Assembly (NCBI GenBank): GCA_014238535.1
Contig: JABAAW010000009.1
Location: forward strand, 1 to 43,922
DNA: 43,922 bases
Reading direction: 5' to 3'
DNA from: Alphaproteobacteria bacterium
GTDB lineage: Bacteria; Pseudomonadota; Alphaproteobacteria; JABAAW01
Positions 7,736 to 15,676 of the stretch are shown in pieces (within the stretch, counting starts at the first letter, position 1; each line of letters opens with the position of its first letter). Under the pieces are notes generated by a model. It did not search any database, was not told the origin of the DNA, and was given only the letters and a program-made list of their open reading frames with translations. Position numbers and translations under genes: made by a program.

Positions 7736-10726
7736 ATGGCGTCACTAGGCTATATGCGAGGCTTGAGCGATTTGCTCTACGATGTTCTGGCGCAGGTTAG
7801 GGATGATGGTAAGGAGGCGAACCCGCAACGCGCGATAGCCAATTTTTTACAAGGGTTTCCGCAGTTAGAGGGCAAGCATATAGATGTTAATCTAGAGCAT
7901 GGATTTGACGATTATGAGAAACGCAACAGAGAGACGGACATCGTTGCGCGTGGCGTTGCCTTCGAGGTTAAAAAAAATAAGAAGCATTTAGGTACGGACG
8001 CTCCTAACGATGCGGGCACGCAGATTGCGAGGCGATTACAAGTTAATAAAGCCAAGAAGTATGGTTGGGCGACGAACGGCGAACATTGGCTTCGCTATGT
8101 GCGCGATGGCGAAGGTGTAAGGCTAGATAAAAAGTTTGCGATAGAACCCTCGCTCGACAAGGCTATTACGCCAGAGATGAGAGATTTAATCAGCACTTTA
8201 AAGCGTGACTTGGAACCGCGCCCTACGCCGACTGGCGATGCTGTCGTAGAGATTTTCACGCCGATTAAATACAAGATTAACCATTTCGCCAGCAAGGTAA
8301 AAAAGCACGATTCCTATAAAATAAAGTATGAACTATGGCAAGAACAGCTACGCGGTGCGCATATGCAGGTGCCAGAAGGCGAAGAGGGACACGAACTTTT
8401 TGCGAACCATACGCTACTTACAGCAGCAGCGCGCTTGATAGCAGCCGAGCTTTCACCCGTAGCCGCGCACACAGTAGTCGAGCGCATTACTGCGGGCGGT
8501 GGCTTTGTTTCTTGGCTTTATTGGGAAGGCGAGGAGCAGGAGTTACGGCGACAAGGCGAGAAGGTTTGCTCTGCTATCTATCAGGAGGTTATCCACTATG
8601 ATTGGGGCGAAGCGAGCGGCGATATTCTAAAGCACCTTTATCATGACTTTATCCCGCGCAAAGACCGCCACGACTTCGGCGAATACTACACGCCCGACTG
8701 GCTAGCAGATATGGTGACGGAACGAGTGCTAGATGCTGATTATTGCAAGCAAGCCCTCAAGGCAGCTTTTGCTGGTAAAAATTTGGCTGGCTTAGGCGTG
8801 CTTGACCCTGGTTGTGGCTCGGGTACTTTTTTACGAGCGGCTGCCAAGCGGTTTTTACACTTTGCTAAAGGCATGGGCAAAAAGGATTTAGAGGTAAGCA
8901 ACGCCATCGCCAAGCTAGTCTATGGCTTCGACATTCACCCTGTAGCGATAGAGCTTGCGCGAGCGACGCTATTGGGAGCTCTACCTACGAAGCCTAGCCA
9001 TCCGTTGCAAATCTACTTAGGCGATGCGTTGCAGATGCACCGCGAGAGTTTTTCACATGACCTTGGCGCTACGGCGATGTTTGAGAAGGGGGGAATGTTG
9101 CTACAAGTTTCTGAAAATAACGACACGATTCTATTTCCGCAAAATACTTTATTGCGTAGCGACTTTGAAGAGATTGTCGATAAAATTGCTGGTGCTGATG
9201 CACGAGGCGAGCAAATAGAGGCATTGCTGGATGGTTATCAAGTACAGAACGAAGATGAAAAAAAATCTTTGCGCGAAGCTGCGCGGATATTTCAACAACT
9301 GCGTGACGATGATAAGAACGGCATCTGGGCATGGTTTATTAAGAACCTTGCGCAACCGCATCGATTAGCAAGCTCTAGGGTAGCTCGCATTATAGGCAAC
9401 CCGCCGTGGATTACGTACAACGATTGGGAAGGAGCGCGGCAAGAGGACCTAAGAAATATGGCAAGCCTTCTTCAAGTTTGGCAGGGGGGTAAGTCAGCCC
9501 CGCAAAACGACTTGGCTGCTTTGTTTGTAGTGCGCTCGATTAAGCTCTACTGGCCGATGAATAACGATAAAATGGAAAGACGCTTCGGTTTTGTCCTACC
9601 TGGCTCTGCTCTAAAATCGGTAGCGTGGGAGAAGTTTCGCAATGTAAAATGGGGTGAGGCGAACTTAAGCAAGCATCGCGCTTGGGTTGTCGAAACAAAG
9701 CCACGCCCTTTTCCGCAAAGTGCTAGCTGCGTTATCTTTGGTGTAGGTGATAAAGAAAAAGCATTGACGAATCCGCAACGCATGTATGGCGATTGCGATA
9801 ATCCGCAGTTTGCGGATTGTAAAACTTACAACGACCGACCTAGCGACTTCCTAGGTATAAAGAAAAAAGATAGCCTTGTGCGTAATGGGGCAACATTATT
9901 TCCTCATGTATTGGTACGCGTACATAAAAAGGATATGGAGAAGGCAGGCGCGAATACTGTGCAGGTTAAAACTTCTGCGGGCAGGCATCAGCCTTGGAAA
10001 TCTGTTGGTTGCCGAACATCCGAACTGGAAGAAGAAGACTTGCGCCCAGCCATGTGGAGCAATGCTCTCTTGCCTTTCCGTGCGCTTGACCTTGATCGTT
10101 TTATAATGCCATTGGAATTACGACGGAAGGAACGACCGAACGAAGCGAGGCGATTCTTGACCACATATTGGCTAGAGGCAGACGGCATTTGGCGCAACAA
10201 TAGAAAAGAGCGTTCTGTTGAAACGCTAACAAAGCGATGCGATTATAGCGGAGCACTCTCCAGCCAACTTTCTTTTTTAGGCAATCCTCTAGTCGATAGG
10301 GTTATCTATAATGGTAGCGGTAAAAACATTTCGGCAGTGGCAGTTGGTAAAGAAAACCAAGTAATCATCGAGCATAAATTATACCGCGTTGCGACGCGCA
10401 GTTTGGCGGAGGCGCACTACCTCGCGGCTCTTCTCAACAGCGATGCGCTCCAACCAGCGTTACTAGCTACGCGCAACAACGACCGTGACTTCGATACCCT
10501 CCCATTTCAAAAAATTCCTATCAGACGCTACGATGATGGCAAAAAGCAACACATAGCCCTAGCCGAGTTAGGCAAGGCGGCGGCAAAGGAAGCAGCCAAG
10601 ACCAAGATTAACGAGGAGCAGACGAATAAATCGCGCGCCGACATCCGCAACGAACTACGCGCCTCTGGCACGATGCAAAAAATAGACGAGGCAACAAAGG
10701 CGATTCTACCCGATTATTGCGGTTGA
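7736..10726 (+). CDS. Type IIG-like restriction-modification protein (N-terminal PD-(D/E)XK-like nuclease, adenine-N6 methyltransferase, C-terminal specificity region)
   Basis: N-terminal ETDIVARGVAFEVKKN resembles a D..ExK nuclease core; HDFGEYYTPDWLADMV; MTase motif I VLDPGCGSGTFL; motif IV IIGNPPWITYNDW; long C-terminal region ending in TRD-like sequence. Confidence 0.88.
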   Translation: MASLGYMRGLSDLLYDVLAQVRDDGKEANPQRAIANFLQGFPQLEGKHIDVNLEHGFDDYEKRNRETDIVARGVAFEVKKNKKHLGTDAPNDAGTQIARRLQVNKAKKYGWATNGEHWLRYVRDGEGVRLDKKFAIEPSLDKAITPEMRDLISTLKRDLEPRPTPTGDAVVEIFTPIKYKINHFASKVKKHDSYKIKYELWQEQLRGAHMQVPEGEEGHELFANHTLLTAAARLIAAELSPVAAHTVVERITAGGGFVSWLYWEGEEQELRRQGEKVCSAIYQEVIHYDWGEASGDILKHLYHDFIPRKDRHDFGEYYTPDWLADMVTERVLDADYCKQALKAAFAGKNLAGLGVLDPGCGSGTFLRAAAKRFLHFAKGMGKKDLEVSNAIAKLVYGFDIHPVAIELARATLLGALPTKPSHPLQIYLGDALQMHRESFSHDLGATAMFEKGGMLLQVSENNDTILFPQNTLLRSDFEEIVDKIAGADARGEQIEALLDGYQVQNEDEKKSLREAARIFQQLRDDDKNGIWAWFIKNLAQPHRLASSRVARIIGNPPWITYNDWEGARQEDLRNMASLLQVWQGGKSAPQNDLAALFVVRSIKLYWPMNNDKMERRFGFVLPGSALKSVAWEKFRNVKWGEANLSKHRAWVVETKPRPFPQSASCVIFGVGDKEKALTNPQRMYGDCDNPQFADCKTYNDRPSDFLGIKKKDSLVRNGATLFPHVLVRVHKKDMEKAGANTVQVKTSAGRHQPWKSVGCRTSELEEEDLRPAMWSNALLPFRALDLDRFIMPLELRRKERPNEARRFLTTYWLEADGIWRNNRKERSVETLTKRCDYSGALSSQLSFLGNPLVDRVIYNGSGKNISAVAVGKENQVIIEHKLYRVATRSLAEAHYLAALLNSDALQPALLATRNNDRDFDTLPFQKIPIRRYDDGKKQHIALAELGKAAAKEAAKTKINEEQTNKSRADIRNELRASGTMQKIDEATKAILPDYCG

Positions 10727-10745
10727 CTATTGCTTGCGCCCGCGG

Positions 10746-10828
10746 TTTGTCTTTACATGCGCTTCTGCTACTTCTGGAATGTAGTGTCGCAACAGGTTTT
10801 CGACGCCTATTTTCAGAGTTGCGCTTGC
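10746..10828. repeat. Copy A of the nfuA 3'-end duplication (outside the functional gene)
   Basis: TTTGTCTTTACAT...CTTCTGCTACTTCTGGAATGTAGTGTCGCAACAGGTTTTCGACGCCTATTTTCAGAGTTGCGCTTGC matches 10831-10921 with 1 mismatch in the 67-bp core, plus an 8-bp indel. Confidence 0.9.
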
Positions 10829-10830
10829 AG

Positions 10831-10921
10831 TTTGTTTTTACATCCTAGCGCGCACTTCTGCTACTTCTGGAATGTAGTGTCGCAACAGGTTTTCGACGCC
10901 CATTTTCAGAGTTGCGCTTGC
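10831..10921. repeat. Copy B of the duplication (includes the real nfuA 3' end)
   Basis: See copy A; core offset is 93 bp. Confidence 0.9.
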
Positions 10922-11416
10922 GCTTGGACACCCCGCGCACGCGCCACGCAGAGTCAGGTATACGATTCCCTTATCGAATCCGTGAAAGACTATATCGCCG
11001 CCGTCTTGCGCGACAGCGGGTCGTACGCGTTCGTCTAGCAGTTCTTTTATTTTTTGTATGATTGGGTCTCCGTTGTCTTCTGCGTGTTGCGATGCGAAGA
11101 CTTTGCTATCGTTGTTTTGGTTTAGTAGCAGTTCGCGCGCGGTTATGAAATGCTCCATGATTAGTCCCAGTATTGCGGGTTTCATTACATCCCACTGCTC
11201 GTTTGCTTTTTTTGCGATTGAGATGAAATCTTCACCGAAGAAGACGCTAGCGACACCTTTGACGGCGAAGATTGCAGCTGCGAGCTCTGAGCCTTTTTCT
11301 GCTTCTTCCATCGAGCAGAATTCGGCGGTTGCGCCCTTTAGCACTATGCGCCCTGGTAAGAACTTCAACACGGCGGGGTTAGGAGTAGTTTCGGTCTGAA
11401 TGAACATATTTTTCAC
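10838..11416 (-). CDS. nfuA: NifU-family Fe-S scaffold protein (Nfu)
   Basis: MFIQTETTPNPAVLKFLPGR (Nfu N domain) and C-terminal VRPAVAQDGGDIVFHGF...LRGACAGCPSASATLKMGVENLLRHYIPEV (CxxC NifU domain). Confidence 0.95.
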   Translation of the reverse strand: MKNMFIQTETTPNPAVLKFLPGRIVLKGATAEFCSMEEAEKGSELAAAIFAVKGVASVFFGEDFISIAKKANEQWDVMKPAILGLIMEHFITARELLLNQNNDSKVFASQHAEDNGDPIIQKIKELLDERVRPAVAQDGGDIVFHGFDKGIVYLTLRGACAGCPSASATLKMGVENLLRHYIPEVAEVRARM

Positions 11417-11431
11417 CTATACTGGACTGTT

Positions 11432-11962
11432 TTATATGATAAGCCTGACTTCGTCGTATGATAACCTATCTGGAATTACTACGAAAGGTCGAAATCCTGC
11501 TTTGTTTTTATCGGACGAAGCGTTAGCGAGTAGGCTTGCGCGAGCGATGAACTGCTGATCGCTCATTACGACCATAGATACATAATGGTTAGGTTCTGTC
11601 AGCAGTTTTTTCACTTCTTGTATTGTATCGCCCTCGCGCATATATAGGGCTGGCAGCTGGCATCCCCACTCGACGACCTGCCTTGACACTTCGTTCAGGT
11701 ATTCTTCGGCGAAAGTGCGCGAGTATTTTTCATTAGCGCGGCGCATGAACATCAACGGGTTCAGGTCCAAGCGCGGTCGCACATGCAGTAGAGCTATTTT
11801 ACACTTATGCTGTACTGCGTATTTGCAAGCATAGAATAGTGCTTTAGTAGCGTGCTTGGGAAAGTCTATGATTACGAGTATTACGCGATAGACTTCCTTT
11901 GCACTGCTACTAGCAGCCTTGCTTGTTTTCAGAGCCTTTGGCATGTTGTGTTTCTGGCGCAT
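11432..11962 (-). CDS. Universal stress protein (UspA family)
   Basis: YRVILVIIDFPKHATKALFYACKYAVQHKCKIALLHV pattern; adjacency to nfu is typical of alphaproteobacteria. Confidence 0.75.
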   Translation of the reverse strand: MRQKHNMPKALKTSKAASSSAKEVYRVILVIIDFPKHATKALFYACKYAVQHKCKIALLHVRPRLDLNPLMFMRRANEKYSRTFAEEYLNEVSRQVVEWGCQLPALYMREGDTIQEVKKLLTEPNHYVSMVVMSDQQFIARASLLANASSDKNKAGFRPFVVIPDRLSYDEVRLII

Positions 11963-12181
11963 TGCGTCTTTGTTGTGTATTTTTTTGCTTCATGTTTTTT
12001 TGCTGTTACTTTATCGTTTCCCCTTATTTGAGAAATCGGAGTTATTTTATTTTTATCTCTATTTTGCCTCTTGTTTCCCCTTTATTTAGTTTATGCGTTT
12101 AGTGCGATTATTTTCGTGACTTTTGCCCCGCGCACCACTTTAGCCTTCCGTATTTCTTGCCGCACACGCTTCTCGCCCCCC

Positions 12182-12217
12182 CACGCGCCGTATCTCTCGC
12201 CGCGCGCGTGCTTTTTT
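12182..12217 (+). terminator. Possible hairpin plus T-run in the usp/tolC intergenic region
   Basis: CACGCGC (12182-12188) pairs with GCGCGTG (12204-12210), 15-nt loop, followed by CTTTTTT. Confidence 0.4.
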
Positions 12218-12255
12218 GCTTGCGCTAGCACGATTTCTGCGTTGCGTTTACATTT

Positions 12256-12285
12256 TTGACAAGCCTACACGATGGCTATTATACT
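12256..12285 (+). promoter_or_regulatory. Sigma70-like promoter upstream of tolC-like gene
   Basis: TTGACA (12256-12261), 18-nt spacer, TATACT (12280-12285). Confidence 0.6.
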
Positions 12286-12401
12286 ACTATGCGAGGTAGA
12301 GGCGCGGTTAATTTTTTAGAATTGCTTTTTTATTTGATGTTTTTAACTAACGGTATGATTTTTCCTAGCATTTGCCTAAGTAGTTTTAGGAGTGCTCTTT
12401 T

Positions 12402-13796
12402 TTGACTTTATTTCCCTTTATTTGCGCTATTGCGCTGTTTTTCAGCCTTTTTCTTCAGCCTAGTTTTCTGCAAGCGCAGACTTTGAAGAGTGCGCTTGAG
12501 CATTCGTGGCATAACAATGTTGCGTTTGCAATCGAGCGTCGTAAGGTTCAGGAGATTTTTGAGAAGGCACGCCGAGCGGCGATAGACCTTGGCCCTCAGT
12601 TTCAGCTCAAGGGCAGTTACGGTCTTCAGGGTTCTCGGGTTCTCAACACCCCCTCATCAGAGTCTTCCAGTGGCGCTTCTGGCACTGGCACTGGCACTTC
12701 TAGCGGCTTTGAAACGAAAGAAAGTTGGTCTACGACTCTCTCTGTCTCCCAACCCCTCCTTAATAGAGGGCAAGTATACTCTCAGTATTTGATTGGACAT
12801 TATGATCGCCGTATATCCCATCGTTTGTTTCGTAAAGCAGAGGCGCAATTAATTTTAGATGGCTTGCGGGTATATCTAGGAGTTGTTGAAGCATCAGCGG
12901 CTTTGCACGTCAGTGAAAAGAGCCTCAGCCATTTGATGGAGCAGTGGCAAGCAACAAAACGAAATGCTTCTCTGGGTGGAGCTTCTAAACGTGATGTTGC
13001 TCTTGCAACAGCTTCTCTCGCGCAAGCTCAAGCGCAAGCTATTGATGCTCGGGCACAACGTAGTTCAGCGGCTCGTGCTTTTCGTGATCATTTTGGAATT
13101 GATGAGAAAGAACTTGAGGATCCACAAGCACTTATGGCTAACATTCCTTCTGTTCCCTCGAGTTTAGATAAAGCACGAGATTATTTACAGAAGAATGATT
13201 TTGACTTACTTGTAGCACGTCTAGAGTTGCAAAAACAGCGTAAAATTTCTCGTACGACAAGAGGATTGGTTTTTTTGCCAAGCATTTCCTTAGATGCAGA
13301 ATATAGGGTTTCTGGGCTTTCTGATGTTACAACTGATTCATTTTCAGCAAAAATGATTTTCACATATCCATTACGCCCTGCCTATTTTATGAGTGGTTAT
13401 CGTTCTGTATTGAATGGCTTACGCCTATCTCGTGATAATTTACATCTTATTGAACAAAATTCTGAGCGCGAGTTTTTGGATTCTTGGGAAAACCTTGAGG
13501 CGAGGCAAGAAAGTGAGAAGGCGCGTCTTGAGACATTTGAAGCGCGAAGAGTAGTGCTACGCAGTGCACAACGCGAGACACGACTTGGAACAGGTGCCAT
13601 CGATGATCTCTTGGAGGCGGAACGAGATTTTGCAGAAGCAGAGCGTGCAGCAATTGTTGCACGTAGTCAATCTTTCTATGCACGCTTTGATCTTTTGAAA
13701 TCTATAGGGAGGCTTTCCCCTGCTTTGTTAAATTTAAATGTGCCTAATTATACCTCCAATTATTTTATTAGATGGGGATTAGGTGTTGAAAAATGA
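12402..13796 (+). CDS. tolC: TolC-family outer membrane efflux protein
   Basis: Signal peptide FPFICAIALFFSLFLQPSFLQAQ, then TLKSALEHSWHNNVAF..., and C-terminal ETRLGTGAIDDLLEAERDFAEAERAAIVARSQSFYARFDLLKSIGRL typical of OMFs; TTG start. Confidence 0.9.
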   Translation: MTLFPFICAIALFFSLFLQPSFLQAQTLKSALEHSWHNNVAFAIERRKVQEIFEKARRAAIDLGPQFQLKGSYGLQGSRVLNTPSSESSSGASGTGTGTSSGFETKESWSTTLSVSQPLLNRGQVYSQYLIGHYDRRISHRLFRKAEAQLILDGLRVYLGVVEASAALHVSEKSLSHLMEQWQATKRNASLGGASKRDVALATASLAQAQAQAIDARAQRSSAARAFRDHFGIDEKELEDPQALMANIPSVPSSLDKARDYLQKNDFDLLVARLELQKQRKISRTTRGLVFLPSISLDAEYRVSGLSDVTTDSFSAKMIFTYPLRPAYFMSGYRSVLNGLRLSRDNLHLIEQNSEREFLDSWENLEARQESEKARLETFEARRVVLRSAQRETRLGTGAIDDLLEAERDFAEAERAAIVARSQSFYARFDLLKSIGRLSPALLNLNVPNYTSNYFIRWGLGVEK

Positions 13797-15649
13797 ACGA
13801 GTCTTTTAACCGTATTTCTCGCGTTCAGTCTTTGATTGACAAGGACTTAGAAAATGTTAGCGGTAGTTCTACGTTGCTCAAATCTGATTACGAAGCCACA
13901 GGATGGCTTGGGGGGGGAGAGAGATTGATACAGGGCAACAAAAACCATAGTAGAGAGTATTTTAAGCGATACCAGCAGGCAGTTACAGAAAAGCGACAGC
14001 GGTATATATTGGAACAAGAAAGGTTACGGATTAAAGAAGAAAAAAGAGTCAGTATAAGAGAGCAAAAAGATAAAAAAAATAAACTGCGTAGATATCCAGA
14101 TAGAAAGGCTCGGCAGAAAAGAAGACAACAGTTTCGTCAAGGTACGCTAATACTACGGACTCAAAGTAACAACGATAAGGATTTTAGTATGGGCAACCAA
14201 TCAATAGATGCTTTATTGTTGACGCAACTTGTACAAAAAGGCCATCCCTCCCAGTTTTTTTCTATTTTCGACGCGCGACGCTATAGTGAGTCTTCAAATA
14301 GAAAATCTTATATACCTAGATCGCAACGAAACTATATTACAAGACCAGTGATTTGGTTCCTTGGATTCCTTTTCGAGCCACTTGTGCTGGTGAGTCGGTT
14401 TATTTCGCTCATTTACCGTTTTGTCAATTCTATTATGAGATTTTTATTGGCTGTTGGGAAAATCCGTTTTTCGGGTCGGAAAATTTCAACAAGTAATAGA
14501 AGGTCTGTAAAATTTTTTTTGATCTTGTGGCACTTTATCACAGCACCGTTTCATAGATTGGCGCATATCATAATAGACCCGCTTGGAATATTCACACGCG
14601 AACCACACAACTACGCCCGCATGTTTTTTATAGACTATGTTCGTATTTTCACTCTACAAACTGTTGAAAATACCCAAAATATTCCTCGAAAGATATATGG
14701 TGTAGGCAATTATTTGTTTTTTTTCTTGCTGTCTCCTTTACTTTTGTTATTTCGAATTTTGTTTTCCCCCTACCATTACTCGCAATATGGTACCTTCCGC
14801 ATATTACTCAGTATAACATCAGATAGATTAAAATTAATTTATCGTCTCATGCGCATTAGGATTATTAACCTAGCGCAATTCTTTCGAACTTTGGTGGCAA
14901 GTAGATACCGTAAGCAGCTTGCTATTTTTCGGAGTGGTGTTGTAAACGGAATACGTGTTGCGGTTAAAATATTTAGTACTGTATGGATAATTTTAAAGCA
15001 AAGAACCATTTTAGGTCTACGTTATTTTTTGGGGAGATTGAAAAAAATATCATCTTCTACTTTAATGGCTGTTAATACCTATCATGCATTCCTTTCTAAA
15101 TTATTTGCATCTGTTAGTACGTTGTTATGCTCTAATGTCACATCTCAAATAAAAGTAGATATAAAAAAAATGCAGACTACGTTGCTAAAAAATTTTTTAA
15201 AACCATTCTCAACTTTACATAATAAAGGGAATAATAGGCCATTTTATGATATGGAAGACACTGTTCTTGATAAATTCTTAGCAGCTAACAAAGGCTTTGG
15301 TAATGGTTCTACTTCGTGCAATGAATATAATATGGCAACAGCGAAGAGTGATGGTTCTGGCGTTGTAAGATCGGATAGAGAAGCAGCTTTCGAAGGGATG
15401 GATACCCTTCATTATCAAGTAAATCCAAAGGTAGATAATAATTTTAGTGAGCAGCATAAAGATAAAGGCGGAGGTATAATTAATAATTCATCAAGTATAA
15501 ACGAAAATGATAATGCTGATATCAAGAATTTTAAGAATAATAATATTGATACGGGAAAACTATTTAAGGTAGATAGCCTTGATGAGGGCACGCGTTCGCG
15601 GTTTTTACGACGCTTGAGTAAGCAAATCGAGGAAGGAAAACTACGTTAG
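13793..15649 (+). CDS. Uncharacterised highly basic protein (618 aa) with hydrophobic segments and a polar Asn-rich tail
   Basis: Long ORF overlapping the tolC stop by 4 bp (ATGA) and ending just before valS; no family motif recognised. Confidence 0.8.
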   Translation: MNESFNRISRVQSLIDKDLENVSGSSTLLKSDYEATGWLGGGERLIQGNKNHSREYFKRYQQAVTEKRQRYILEQERLRIKEEKRVSIREQKDKKNKLRRYPDRKARQKRRQQFRQGTLILRTQSNNDKDFSMGNQSIDALLLTQLVQKGHPSQFFSIFDARRYSESSNRKSYIPRSQRNYITRPVIWFLGFLFEPLVLVSRFISLIYRFVNSIMRFLLAVGKIRFSGRKISTSNRRSVKFFLILWHFITAPFHRLAHIIIDPLGIFTREPHNYARMFFIDYVRIFTLQTVENTQNIPRKIYGVGNYLFFFLLSPLLLLFRILFSPYHYSQYGTFRILLSITSDRLKLIYRLMRIRIINLAQFFRTLVASRYRKQLAIFRSGVVNGIRVAVKIFSTVWIILKQRTILGLRYFLGRLKKISSSTLMAVNTYHAFLSKLFASVSTLLCSNVTSQIKVDIKKMQTTLLKNFLKPFSTLHNKGNNRPFYDMEDTVLDKFLAANKGFGNGSTSCNEYNMATAKSDGSGVVRSDREAAFEGMDTLHYQVNPKVDNNFSEQHKDKGGGIINNSSSINENDNADIKNFKNNNIDTGKLFKVDSLDEGTRSRFLRRLSKQIEEGKLR

Positions 15650-15676
15650 TTTGTATTCGTGGGATAGTGTAGGGAT

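Noticed and set aside
10730-11038. 102-aa plus-strand ORF after the RM gene, with an internal repeat (FCYFWNVVSQQVFDA twice)
   Set aside because: It is antisense to nfuA and its duplicated tail; the repeat in the protein is explained by the DNA duplication.
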